A stretch of 64,000 nt of DNA from Charina bottae (lineage: Eukaryota; Chordata; Lepidosauria; Squamata; Charinaidae): NCBI GenBank assembly GCA_023362775.1, contig JALMGJ010000062.1, positions 891,501 through 955,500 of the forward strand. Reading direction: 5' to 3'. Positions 32,245 through 42,772 of this stretch are shown here, in pieces. The position numbers and the translations under genes were made by a program. The notes beneath the pieces were generated by a model. The model had not been told where the DNA came from. It saw only the letters and a list, made by a program, of their open reading frames with translations, and made no database searches. Position 1 is the first letter of the stretch. Each line of letters opens with the position of its first letter.

Positions 32245-32600
32245 TCCCTGCAGTTTTCTTGGCAAGGTTTTTCAGAAGTGGTTTGCTATTGGCTCCTTCC
32301 TAGGGCTGAGAGAAAGTGGCTGGCCCAAGCTCACCCAGCTGGCTTTGTGCCTCAGGTGGGACTAGAACTCTCAGTCTCCTGGTCTGCCATTGGCTCCTTC
32401 CTAGGGCTGAGAGTCAGGGACTGACCCAAGGTCACCCAGCCAGCTTTCGTGCCTAAGGCGGGACTAGAACTCTCAGTCTCCTGGTTTGCCATTGCCTCCT
32501 TCCTAGGGCTGAGAGAGAGTGACTGGCCCAAGGTCACCCAGCTGGCTTCATGGCAGGGCTAGAACTCACAGCCTCCTGGTTTCTAGCCTGATGCCAGGCC
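32245..32600 (-). mobile_element. tRNA-derived SINE with a tandemly tripled core
   Basis: Three consecutive units start at 32288, 32389 and 32491 (101, 102 and ~104 bp), each reading ATTGGCTCCTTCCTAGGGCT.. CCCAAGGTCACCCAGCTGGC.. GGGACTAGAACTCTCAGTCT. A single SINE would hold one such unit, so the core was duplicated twice after or during insertion. Confidence 0.8.
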
Positions 32601-32699
32601 CCTGCCCAAGGTTGACCTGGATTTGAGTTAGAAGAAGGCAGATTCCAAGAGGTGTTAGGAACAACTTCCTAACATCCCTTGGAATCTGCCTTCTTCTAA

Positions 32700-33060
32700 C
32701 TCAAATCCATAATCAGCATCCTGCACTCTGAAATGGTGGAGACCTTCTTCTCCGAGACATCTCTTCATGGAGTTGAAGAAGCCATCACATCTTCCTCCAG
32801 GCTCATCTTTTCCCAAGATTATTCACGCAGGAAGGCAAACACAGATATCATGTCTCCGTCTTTTCTCCAGACTGGACATCCCCAATTCCTTCATTTTCTC
32901 TTCCAGGGGCGTGTCCTCCAGGCCCCAAATCATTGTTACGGTCCTCCGCTGGACTTGTTCTAACTTGTGACTATCCTGCTGAAAATGGGGGGCCCAGAAT
33001 CACGCATCAGGCTTCACTGTTGTCTCAAACAACAGTGCCAAACATCCTTCAAGGATGGGG
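32700..33060 (-). mobile_element. CR1 LINE fragment
   Basis: Read in reverse it matches the end of the CR1 gene and 3' region: CAGACTGGACATCCCCAATTC.. GTCCTCCGCTGGACTTGTTC.. GGGGGCCCAGAATCACGC. Diverged and without an open frame. Confidence 0.65.
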
Positions 33061-33809
33061 CCTCTCTGATGGTCAGCCAGATACGAACAGTGCCCGGCTG
33101 TAGGAAGAGAACTTTGCTTTGACCCCAGCCACTGCAGGAGAGCTACCAGTTTCATTCATCATGACATATTTTTAAATAGATTCAGTCAATTGCTCTACCA
33201 CTTCCCACATCAAAAGATGCTCTAAAGCCAGCGTGCAGAGGTATCTCAAAGTGCAACAGGGAAAAGCATTTACATCTTGAACTGCAGCAACAATCGCAGT
33301 TGCGTGGGCTCAGCCATCTACAGCAACCTATGAAAAAACTCCAAATCAGTTGCAAGAGAAATTCTCAAGGCCCTGGAGAATCAGGGAGATAAACAGCAGT
33401 CTCTTTTTCAAGGATAGTAATCCTTTTTTAAAAAAAAGAAAGAAAGAAAGAAAGAAATTGAAACTAGAAGCTCAGTTTCCAAAGACACCAACCTTTCCCA
33501 TCGGACAAAAAACTAGAGCAAGGGGTGGGGGGTTCAGACGACAAACCATGATTTGCTGAAGCATGGTTAGTTGAATAAACCACCATTGGCTCTGTTTGGA
33601 CAGCCCTAAGCCCTCACACGGAGCTTGCAAAACAGATGCCTGATTCTGCAAAAGCTCTTTTAAATGTACGTAAGAAGGATTGACGTGAAGGATTGATGTT
33701 AAGAAAAAAATATATGAAAATGCAAGATCAAACAGAATCGAGGAATAAAACGGGTTTTAAAAGACATGCGTCTTCTCACTTACCACTCAGCTCTTAGCTT
33801 TAAAACACG

Positions 33810-33855
<46 letters not shown>

Positions 33856-34228
33856 GCAGAGGGGTAGCCCTTCTTATCTTGGAATCGCATATGCTTTTTA
33901 ATTTATTGTTGATGAGAAGATGTACGCCTTCCTTCCAATTTTCAGCCCCATTAGTCGGGTAGCAACAAACCAATTTTGCCAGCTTCCTTCTAATTACAAC
34001 TTCGGCCCAATTTGCAATGAGGAGGAGAAATTAGTTTCTTACACAAACCTACGACTAGAACCAGAAATTTTCCCCCAGTGGCTTTCTGCCTGGCAGCCGT
34101 ATCTTCCTGGGGTCCCTTCTAGCGAAAGATCCAGATGTTGACGGTCTTCTGAGTTTGGTTTACCAGCTGGCCTTGTGCCCCAAGCCATAATGTGGCTTGT
34201 TTTTTCCTTCCTTGATGTGTGCCATGAA
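33061..34228. other. Unassigned sequence with microsatellites
   Basis: Includes (AAAG)n near 33437-33458 and (AAT)n at about 33811-33854. No supported gene. Confidence 0.5.
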
Positions 34229-34614
34229 TCCAGCTGCAACTGGGACCAGAATTTTGGTTGCTAAGCAAAGCGGTCATTAAGCGAATCCAACCCGAACTTT
34301 TTTGCGGCGGTCGTTAAGTGAATCACTGCCGGCGTTAAGCTAACCACACGGTCGTTAAGCGAATCACGAGGTTCCCCATTGATTTTGCCTCCCAGAAGCT
34401 GGCCAGGAAGGTAAAAAATTGTGATCATGTGACCACGGGACGCTGCAACGGTCATAAACGCGAACCAGTTGCCAAGCACCCAAATCATGATCACGTGACC
34501 GTGGGGATGCTGCAACGGTCGTAAGAGTGAGGGCTGGTCAGAAGTTGAGTTTTTCAGCACCGTCATAAGTCTGAACCATCACTAAACGAATGGTTGTTAA
34601 GTGAGGACTACCTG
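34229..34614 (+). mobile_element. Tigger-like non-autonomous DNA transposon, left end missing
   Basis: Interior motifs (GGGACCAGAATTTTGGTTGC, GCCAGGAAGGT, GTGATCATGTGACC) and the right end GTGAGGACTACCTG before TA match the other copies; the first ~30 bp are lost. Confidence 0.85.
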
Positions 34615-34669
34615 TACATGATCTTCAGACCATGGTTGATGGCCCAATTTCCCGATTATTCTTGACCTC

Positions 34670-36241
34670 TTGCACCTCCCTTTGAAACATAAAGGGCTGA
34701 ACCACCGTCTGTATCCTGGAGAAGCCATCCCCTGCATCTACGGACTCCCTAAGATCCACAAGGAAGGAACACCCCTCCGACCCATAGTCAGCAGCATTAA
34801 TTCGGTAACATACAACATTGCCAAACACCTCTCTACCATACTAGCACCTCTAGTTGGACACTCTGAACACCACATCCATAATTGGGAAGAATTTGTTTCC
34901 AAAGCAAAGACCCTGAAACTGGATACAGATGAAACTATGGTCTCCTTCGATGTGTCCTCCCTTTTCACCAGCATCCCCACCACTCATGCTCTATCCGCTG
35001 TCAGGAAGAGACTAGAAGAGGACAGCACCCTTGAAAGGAGAAACCATCTCAACCCAAACCAGATCTGCCATCTTCTGGACCTGTGTCTTAACACCACTTA
35101 TTTCTCATACAGAGGTGACTTTTACAGACAAAAACACGGCTGTGCCATGGGTTCCCCTGTGTCACCCATTGTGGCCAATTTATACATGGAAGAAGTGGAG
35201 AAGAAAGCACTCAACACATTCCAGGGAACGGTGCCCACCCACTGGTTCAGGTATGTGGATGACACCTGCGTCAAAATCAAGGCCCAGGAAGTACAGGCCT
35301 TCACGGACCATATAAACACTATAGATGCCAACATTAGGTTCACCAGAGAAGACACCAAGGACAACAGACTGGCATTCCTAGACTGTGAAGTCCTCATTGG
35401 GACCGGTGGCAAGCTAGAAATAGGGATCTACAGGAAACCCCCACACACAGATCACTATCTGATGTTTGACTCCCACCATCCACTGCAGCACAAACTAGGA
35501 GTCATCAGGACATTGTCACACAGAGCAGAAACCATCCCCACCTCCATGGATTCCAAAAAGAATGAAAATCAGCACCTGAGAACAGCTCTGAAGGCCTGTG
35601 GATATCCAAATTGGGCCTTCACTAAATCTAAGTCTACCAGACCTAAAACAGCGACAGATAGGGCTGAGACTCAGAGTAAACGGAAGAACCTGGTCATTCC
35701 TTACATGGCTGGCGTGTCTGAAAAGATAAAACGGATATTTGGCAAACACCACATACCTGTATATTTCAAACCCACCAACACACTGAGACAGAGGCTTGTA
35801 CACCCCAAAGATCAAACTCCAAAACACAAGAAAAGCAATGTAGTGTATGCAATCCAATGCAGTGAGGAGTGCTCTGAACTCTACATTGGAGAAACCAAAC
35901 AACCTTTGTACAGGAGGATGGCCCAACACAGGAGAAGTAACACCACAGGACCAGAGTCAGCAGTTTATCTTCATCTAAAGGAAAAAGGACACTCATTTGA
36001 GGACATTAATGTTCACATTTTAGACACAGAAGATAGGTGGTTTGAGAGAGGGGTCAAGGAGTCCATTTATGCCAACTTGGAAAATCCTTCCTTGAATAGA
36101 GGTGGGGGCCTCAGGGACAATCTTTCCCCTATTTTCCTTCCTGCTTTGTCTTCTGTGCCTAGGAAGATTAAGACCATTTCTCAAGCTCAACAGCAGCATG
36201 GTGATCTTAACGATCCCCCTTTAGATGATAAAGGGACTTAG
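34670..36241 (+). CDS. Penelope-like reverse transcriptase with GIY-YIG endonuclease, N-terminally truncated
   Basis: An uninterrupted 523-codon frame. PLE proteins copy their RNA at a nick made by a C-terminal GIY-YIG nuclease; they form a class close to telomerase, separate from LINEs. Seen here: the YGLPKIHK..PLRPIVSS block (24-42), SFDVSSLFTSIP with a metal-binding Asp at 94, GCAMGSPVSP (157-166), catalytic YVDD (195-198), FLDCE (236-240), and the endonuclease with VVYAIQC (391-397), paired cysteines 397/401, LYIG (404-407) and LYRR (413-416). The first ~11 residues including the ATG lie in flanking DNA, since the element begins near 34702. The N-terminal domain and first RT motifs are missing, so this copy cannot make a full protein, but absence of stops suggests recent insertion. 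Confidence 0.9.
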   Translation: MHLPLKHKGLNHRLYPGEAIPCIYGLPKIHKEGTPLRPIVSSINSVTYNIAKHLSTILAPLVGHSEHHIHNWEEFVSKAKTLKLDTDETMVSFDVSSLFTSIPTTHALSAVRKRLEEDSTLERRNHLNPNQICHLLDLCLNTTYFSYRGDFYRQKHGCAMGSPVSPIVANLYMEEVEKKALNTFQGTVPTHWFRYVDDTCVKIKAQEVQAFTDHINTIDANIRFTREDTKDNRLAFLDCEVLIGTGGKLEIGIYRKPPHTDHYLMFDSHHPLQHKLGVIRTLSHRAETIPTSMDSKKNENQHLRTALKACGYPNWAFTKSKSTRPKTATDRAETQSKRKNLVIPYMAGVSEKIKRIFGKHHIPVYFKPTNTLRQRLVHPKDQTPKHKKSNVVYAIQCSEECSELYIGETKQPLYRRMAQHRRSNTTGPESAVYLHLKEKGHSFEDINVHILDTEDRWFERGVKESIYANLENPSLNRGGGLRDNLSPIFLPALSSVPRKIKTISQAQQQHGDLNDPPLDDKGT

Positions 36242-36455
36242 AAATAACATCTCAAAATAACCATGACCTAGCCCCAGCGGTAAGGTCACACAGCCACCTA
36301 GAAACATATTTAAGGATTCCCTTACCAACTTTGCTCAGACTGAAGAAGCTCCTTGGATAAGGAGCGAAATGTTTCCACTGAGAAAATAGAAATCCAGTTG
36401 ACATGATTCAAGCTACAGACGGTTCCACCTGGATGACTGAGAACCTTCATCAACA
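34702..36455 (+). mobile_element. Penelope-like element, family 1, longest copy
   Basis: Runs from the truncated RT region through the stop at 36241 to the terminus GAGAACCTTCATCAACA. Flanked by AACATAAAGGGCTGAA at 34686-34701 and 36452-36467; the first few bases may belong to the element end, so the duplication is 12-16 bp. The hammerhead-like segment is at about 36332-36385 but here GAAAC reads GAAAT. Confidence 0.9.
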
Positions 36456-36467
36456 TAAAGGGCTGAA

Positions 36468-36862
36468 ATGAAAATATGGACTCAGCTCATAATACTTTCA
36501 TCTCTTGACTTGGGAAGAAAAGCGGGCTAGGAGAAAGATTGACACGTCACAAGATATAAATGTTTGGTTGGATGGAGATCCCTAGACTAGGGGTACACTA
36601 CCTGAGTGGGTCTCCCTGGGCCTTTGTGGCATCACTCCCTAAATTGTAAGTCTAGTGCAAAATTACTCAACGAGGGCTTCCCATCAAACTCACTCAAACT
36701 TTCGATTCCAGTCCCCAAAGGTGGAAACTCTTGAAAGCAGCTACATCTTTTTTCATCCAGGCTTGCTTATTCGCCCTCTGCAGTTGACACCAAAAGATGC
36801 GGCTGCCTTCAAGAGCTGCAGGGCTGGGCTCTCTTCTTGCTCTCAGCTTTCCACAGCAACTT
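36468..36862. other. Unassigned non-coding sequence
   Basis: No supported feature. Confidence 0.5.
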
Positions 36863-37336
36863 GGACGCGGTGGCTCAGCGGGTTAAACCGCTGAGCTGTA
36901 GACTGCCGATCGGAAGGTCGGCAGTTCGAATCCCCGCGCAACGAGGTCCCAGCTCCTGTCAACCCAACAGTTCGAAAGCCTAGCAAGTAGATAAATGGGT
37001 ACCACCTTAAGTGGGGAAATTTGCTGGCATCCTGTCGGGGGTCGCCCACCGAATGGAAGATCTCTGGAATGGCGGTGGCTACGACGGATCCCGGAGAGAG
37101 CAGCTTCATCTACAGGACGTCAGCAGCCGGCTCCAACGCAAGGCATTGTGGGACATGTAGTCCAGTAGCCACGGAAGAGTCGGTTCCCTTACCCCTTCCC
37201 TTAGCGTGCAGATTTAAAATGTATGAAATTTATGTATTAAAAAATGTATACAATGTATGTAAGCCGCCTAGAGTCCTCCGTTAGGGAGGGGATAGGCGGG
37301 GTATAAATATCAATATAAATAAATAAATAAATAAAC
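36863..37336 (+). mobile_element. tRNA-derived SINE with L2-type hairpin tail, second copy
   Basis: Same order as the copy at 19.6 kb: GACGCGGTGGCTCAGCGGG, B box GGCAGTTCGAATCCCC, body, then TAAGCCGCCTAGAGTCC..GGATAGGCGGGGTATAAATA and AATA repeats. The B box is better preserved here. Confidence 0.85.
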
Positions 37337-38204
37337 TTCTGAACTTGAATCCAGAGCCTTCCTTCCCCAAACAAAACTGAATGCGATGTAAGTTCCATTG
37401 AAATTTCAGTTCAATCAAGTTTTGTTCCGATCCTGGCCTCGCTTGCTCTTAAGAACAAAGCATTTTCATCCGATGAACGTTGCCGTTTTCCAACGTGTTG
37501 GAATCTTTCTAAGCTCTTTCTGAAACGCTTTGTCAGTCCCTGCGCTAAGCAAGAGGTCAGACTAGACGGCCTCCGAGGGCCCTTCCAACTTTTAAAAGAT
37601 CCCTTTTGAAATTCTAAACAAGCCCAAGATTGGGTGGTTTTCTGCTGGGTTCCTAAAAACGAGCTGTTTAATTCATTAGCCCACTTATTTATATCCAAAT
37701 CCATCTGTCAGGGAACATGAAATGCTGGAATTTATGGAGCAGACGAGTGTTTGGATGCTGGTGGTAAACTCTGCATCTGTTGGAAAAATACACAATTAAC
37801 ACGTGCTAATTGAAGTTTTCCAGGCGAGTTTGCTGGGGGAAATGCTTGAATTTCCTTTCAGATACAACACACCAAACCCTTGTTCTTAGCCCCAAAGGGC
37901 AAAAAGCAATGCTTCAAATGCTATTCCCCCCAAAATGGATGCTGCGTGAAGTGGCATCTTAGCCAAAGCATCCTTACTCATGGAAATGCTGGGTGGCTGA
38001 TCGCAAATCCAAGCTGCTTTTCTTAGAATCCTGGGCTGGGAAGGGCCCTCAAGGCCGTCTGGCCCAACCTGTGTTCAGTGCAGGGATGAAAATTAAAACC
38101 TGCCCCCCAAGTGATGGTTGGGCAGTCTCAGCTTGAGGATATCCAACCAACGGGACCCTCCCCGACTCTGTGGGTCAACCTTTCCAACCTTTCCAAAGTC
38201 AACT
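37337..38204. other. Unassigned sequence with two small CR1 patches
   Basis: CR1 plus-strand 3' fragment at about 37540-37605 (GAGGTCAGACTAGACGGCCT.. GGGCCCTTCCAAC) and a reversed one at about 38020-38105 (AGAATCCTGGGCTGGGAAGG.. GTCTGGCCCAACC). No gene. Confidence 0.5.
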
Positions 38205-38212
38205 ACTTACAC

Positions 38213-38629
38213 CAGAGCTTGTTGGTGACACACTTTTTAGACATGCATCATTTCGCGACACACTCTTACAGCCGGGCACAAGGCAGGCACTAGGACCTGC
38301 GCGGAATCACAGCAGGCTTGGAGGCAGCCAGGCACAAGGCAGGCACTAGGACCTGCGCAGAATCCTGGCAGGGCAGGTTTGGAGGCAGCCGGGCAGAAGG
38401 CAGGCACTAGGACCTGTGTGGAATCACAGCAGGTTTGGAGGCAGCAGGGCACAAGGCAGGCACTAGGACCTGCGTGGAATCACAGCAGGTTTGGAGGCAG
38501 CCAGGCACAAGGCAGGCACTAGGACCTGCGCGGAATCTCAGCAGATTTGGAGGCAGCAGCAGCTGCTACACACCCAGATACTGCAGCCGACACACTAACG
38601 TGTCCCGACACACACTTTGGAAAGCTCTG
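38213..38629. mobile_element. hAT-type non-autonomous transposon carrying a VNTR, 5-unit copy
   Basis: Left end CAGAGCTT (partly deleted after 8 bp) and right end CTTTGGAAAGCTCTG; flanks ACTTACAC/ACTTACAG give an 8-bp duplication with one mismatch. Sequence just inside the ends (GTTGGTGACACACTTTTTAG and CCGACACACTAACGTGTCCC) is shared with the copy at 51.2 kb. Confidence 0.85.
38271..38555. repeat. Minisatellite of 56-61 bp units inside the hAT element
   Basis: Five units of 56, 61, 56, 56 and 56 bp, each starting GCCGGGCACAAGGCAGGCAC, continuing AGGACCTGCGCGGAATC and ending TTTGGAGGCA. Two unit types differ by a 5-bp stretch (CTGGCAGGG versus ACAGC). Confidence 0.95.
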
Positions 38630-38637
38630 ACTTACAG

Positions 38638-40070
38638 AGTTTCCTCGAACACAGTATTAGAGAGTCGCAACCAAGACAAACTTGCGAAGGTTGAGAAACA
38701 CTGCCCTAACATCTCATCGGCATCTTCCTTCCTGGAATTACCACTGAAGCTTCACGACTTGCACTCAGGAGCAGCAAAAAAGTCTCTGCAAAATTTTGTC
38801 CCCGTCCGTGAAAAAAACAGCAGCCACGCGATCGAGCAAACCTTCACATTTTTTCAAGACAACGGGTGCTTCAACGTTTAGCCCCCCTTTTCTGAGCAAG
38901 TCCAAGTCTTCCTCTCTAGGGGGGCCCTCTAGCTTTGTGCTGGGGGGGGTGTTTGTGGAAAACTTGCAAAGCTCCCTTTTCCAACAGGCTGGAAAGAAAC
39001 CATCTCCACGAGTGACCACCCATCCGTGCAAAAGCAGAGCCTAGATTCCTGGTTGGAGTTCTTACTGCCCCCCCCCCACCTTTCCTTTCATTGCTGGATT
39101 TATTATTTAAATCCTCTGCTTCTATAATTCATGGGCCGCCTTTGGAGCGATGATGAACAGGTTGGGGGGGGGACGCTAAGCAATCTGCCACCCGGGATTC
39201 AGAATTAAGCCGCCACCGCCACCAAAAAGGAAAAACAGCCGTCATCTCCAGAGGTTCTCATCTGGACCAAATCGGAGGGGGGGGGGGGGGAGATGGATTA
39301 TTTATCGCAAGCCATCGAACATTGCAGGACAGCCGCGAGAAATTAAAAGCAAGTCCATTACGAAGCAGCAGGGTCGTTTCTCTGCAGAAATTTCAGAGGA
39401 AGTGGGGCGGGAAGGGTTGCAAGAAATGAAATATTTGGGGGGGGGGGGAATCCATCTTGGTTCTCAGCGATGGAGCAGCATCTGCATATTGCATAGACCC
39501 GACGTCGTCGGTGTCGACGAGTGATCAAAAATCAGCCAGCAGCTTAGGAGAAAGGATAGAACATTCTTTTCCCCACCCGCCGCATTTATTTACTTATTTG
39601 CATTGCTAAGGGAACCGCCGAGCAGGGCAATTAAAGCCAAGCAATCTTGCAAAGCAAAACGAATGCCGGGAAAGGAAAACTGCAAAACATAAAAATGAAA
39701 CCGACTTAAGCGAGACGCTGAAGCCAAAAGGAGGGGAAGGGGGGGGGGGGGAAACAGACTGAGAAATCCAAAATCCTGGGGAAAAATTTTTCTCCGTCTC
39801 TGATATGAATCGGATATGAATCGGATCCCACCCTGAATTTGGGGGGAAAAATTACAAATCTACTTTCTACTTCTAACTGAAGTTACCTTTTCATTCAATA
39901 AGGAATGCAGGTGACAAAGTAATTCATGGCCTCTGGACTTCAAAAATGTTGGTTAACTTCAATAAACCACACCATCTAAAATTATTACACCCTGAAAAAG
40001 CAAATCTGGTATACATTCGGTTGCGTGAAGTACATTTCAATGGATTAATGAAGTGCATATATTATTATAC
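38638..40070. other. Unassigned sequence with many G/C homopolymer runs
   Basis: Runs of 9-14 G or C occur near 38942, 39069, 39165, 39278, 39437 and 39740. No supported gene. Confidence 0.5.
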
Positions 40071-40435
40071 TACAGGTAGTCCTTGCTTAACGACCACAAT
40101 TGGGACCGGAATTTTGGTTGCTAAGTGAAGCAGTCATTAAGTGAATCCAACCCAGTTTTACCACATTTGTGGTGGTCGTTAAGCAAATCATGGTGGGAAT
40201 TAAGCGAATCACAGCAGGCATTAAGCAAATCACATGGTACCCCATTGATTTTGCTTGCCAGAAGCTGGCCGGGAAGGTCAAAAATGGTGATCCCATGACT
40301 ACAGGACACTGTGATGGTCATAAACGCAAACCGGTTGCCAAGCGCCCAAGTTGTGATCATGTGACTGCGGGGGCACTGCAACGGTCGTAAGTGTGAGGAC
40401 CAGTTGTAAGTCGGGTTTTTCAGCACTGTCATAAG

Positions 40436-40991
40436 AAGAAGAAGAAGTAACTACACTACCTACACAGGAGAAGTAACACCACAGGACCAGAGTCAGCAGT
40501 TTATCTTCATCTAAAGGAAAAAGGACACTCATTTGAGGACATTAATGTTCACATTTTAGACAGAGAAGATAGGTGGTTTGAGAGAGGGGTCAAGGAATCC
40601 ATTTATGCCAACTTGGAAAATCCTTCCTTGAATAGAGGTGGGGGCCTCAGGGACAATCTTTCCCCCATCTTCCTCCCTGCTTTGTCTTCTGTGCCTAGGA
40701 AGATTAAGACCATTTCACAAGCTCAACAGCAGCATGGTGATCTTAACGATCCTCCTTTAGATGATAAAGGGACTTAGAAATAAACATCTCAAAATAACCA
40801 TGACCTAGCCCCAGGTGCAAGGTCACACAGCCACCCTAGAAACATATTTAAGGATTTCCTTACTAACTTTGCTCAGACTGAAGAAGCTCCTTGGATAAGG
40901 AGCGAAACGTTTCCACTGAGAAAATAGAAATCCAGTTGACATGATTCAAGCTACAGACAATTCCACCTGGATGACTGAGAACCTTCATAGA
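40436..40991 (+). mobile_element. Penelope-like element, family 1, nested copy
   Basis: Encodes the end of the GIY-YIG domain and tail (RRSNTTGPESAVYLHLKEKG.. to the DDKGT stop), then the 3' region ending GAGAACCTTCATAGA. A perfect 15-bp duplication CAGCACTGTCATAAG is at 40421-40435 and 40992-41006. The first ~23 bp (AAGAAGAAGTAACTACACTA..) are not found in the longer copy. Confidence 0.95.
40870..40921 (+). ncRNA. Hammerhead-like motif, PLE family 1
   Basis: CTGAAGA, one A, a 7-bp stem GCTCCTT/AAGGAGC with loop GGAT, then GAAACGTT. The flanks CTCAG and CTGAG are complementary. Compared with the hammerhead core (CUGANGA, stem II, GAAA) there is one extra base before stem II and stem I is interrupted next to the core, so self-cleavage is uncertain. 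Other family-1 copies are at 23743-23797 and 36332-36385. Confidence 0.4.
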
Positions 40992-41320
40992 CAGCACTGT
41001 CATAAGTTCAAACCATCACTAAACAAATGGTTGTTAAGCGAGGACTACCTGTACACATTTGTTATTTTTTTATTATTTGGATAATTGTATTTGAGCATAA
41101 TCGGTTTCCTTTGGAATATGATCTACGTCTTTTATTTGATGCATTTAAATCCATTTTCTGTAGCTTTCCCCAGATTGTCAAAGAAATCCATGGCTTCCGA
41201 CTGTTGAAACCCTCTAGTGAAGGGTCCAAGTGCAGAAGATAGGATCACTAAATCTCATGGATTCAGAGGAACAGGTGAAGAAATCCAATCAAAGAGGATC
41301 TCTGTAGCTCAGAGTTGAAC

Positions 41321-41496
41321 TGTGGAGTCCTTGGTGGTCTCTGAGCTTGGTGGTTGGCTTGCAGATGTTTCGTCACCCAACTAGGGAACATCATCACCTA
41401 GTTGGCGCTGATGATGGCACTGATGATGTTCCCTAGTTGGGTGACGAAACATCTGCAAGCCAACCACCAAGCTCAGAGACCACCAAGGACTCCACA
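41321..41496. repeat. Perfect 76-bp inverted repeat built from PLE family-2 ends
   Basis: 41321-41396 and 41421-41496 are exact reverse complements with a 24-bp spacer. Each arm carries the family-2 terminus GGACTCCACA / TGTGGAGTCC and the GTGACGAAACATCTGCAAG segment also seen, diverged, at 47.8 and 48.3 kb. Confidence 0.95.
41413..41466 (+). ncRNA. Hammerhead-like motif, PLE family 2 (right arm)
   Basis: CTGATGA at 41420-41426, one T, stem GTTCCC/GGGTGAC (one bulge), then GAAAC. The following ATC replaces the GTC seen in the other family-2 copies, which would break the short stem III. In the left arm the core starts GTGATGA. Confidence 0.4.
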
Positions 41497-42760
41497 GATG
41501 AAGACACCCACAGCCATGTCATCGGATCCGGTCTGATCTGATCTCCACCCACCGGCCTTGAAACTTGGACGTGGAAGTTCTCCTTCTCTGAGGAAAGAGC
41601 CGAAGAATGGGGAAGGACCTCAAAAGTTCCACCTCAACTAGCTTCAAAATCCCAGATAGGCTTGGTTAGGTTCGGAAGGAGCGCAGAAGAAGCGTTCAGG
41701 ACAGAAGAACAATGGTTGGGGAGCTTGGCCGTACGTCTGCGCGTCTTCCAGCCCCTTCCGTTTAGCATCCGAAGCGGGTCTGAATTCCCCCAGCTGTTGC
41801 AGAGACAATGAAGGACTTGAGATGCTTCTGAAACATCCATACAGACAATAGTTAATTACCTAGGCCCGGATCGTTTGCAAACAATGATTCATTACCATCT
41901 TCTCCTTTGCATCCTGCCTTTAATTTCCTGCTCCTGAAATTTACACTTTGAAAAGCAAGTTGCAGATGATGACAAGTTCTCTCTGGGGGCTTCTGAGGCC
42001 CCATCCTTCCCCATTTGCTGACCGGCTGGGAACAAAATCTGCTTCAGAAGCCAAATATTACAGTTCCTCCTCCTATTGTTGGCTGCACCCAGACCTACTA
42101 AGTTCCCTAATTCTCAAGGGATATTGAAAAAAATAGAGGTAGGGATGTTGCATCAACAGACACCTGATCCACTTGATTATCTAGCTGAGTCTAGCAGCCT
42201 TTGAAAATGACTGGTTTTTTTTTAAAAAAAAAATCCCCCGCCCCACTTTGCTATCCACGGATCTCCCGAACAGAGAGAGATTCTGAACGCACCGTCTCCT
42301 AAACTACTTTGCTTTTAACCCAAATTCCCTATAAAGCACAAATTCAATTTTTTGGCAAAGTGCATTTCCCCAGGATATGTTTCTTTTCAAAATTAAATTT
42401 CCCAGATGGGAAGGAACGGTCTCCGAGGAAAGGAACGCCACCTTATTCTCGGCTGGTTTGCACCCGCTGTCCAAAATAGGCCTTCTTTTGGGGCGCATCT
42501 CAAGAGGAAGATCTTGTGCAGATGTTGGCCGGTGAAAGATGGATATACGAGGCGAAGCGCCATGGTCACATCTGTCCCAGGGTAGCAACCGTGTTGGCAG
42601 ATCTCAGAAAAACAAGCTAACATAGAAATTCCTGGTGGATTATTTTCACATCCCAAGGAAGAGATCAACACCTTGGCTTGAAGTTCTCCTTTTCTAATCA
42701 AAATTTCTCTGGGTCAACATGTTGGTTACATGGCCATATCACCTGTCCGAAACTATTCGC
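41497..42760. other. Unassigned non-coding sequence
   Basis: No supported gene or repeat; ends at the target duplication of the next SINE. Confidence 0.5.
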
Positions 42761-42772
42761 TATATGAAGATA

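Larger units (their letters stand above)
40073..41051 (+). mobile_element. Tigger-like transposon, complete but split by a PLE insertion
   Basis: Starts CAGGTAGTCCTTGCTTAACG and ends TTAAGCGAGGACTACCTG, with TA on both sides (40071-40072, 41052-41053). Nucleotides 40436-40991 plus one target duplication are a later PLE insertion; without them the element is about 410 bp, similar to the copy at 60.8 kb. Confidence 0.9.

Noticed and set aside
38271..38555. CRISPR-like array (regular repeats of ~56 bp)
   Set aside because: There are no unique spacers; the units are contiguous minisatellite repeats in a eukaryotic transposon.
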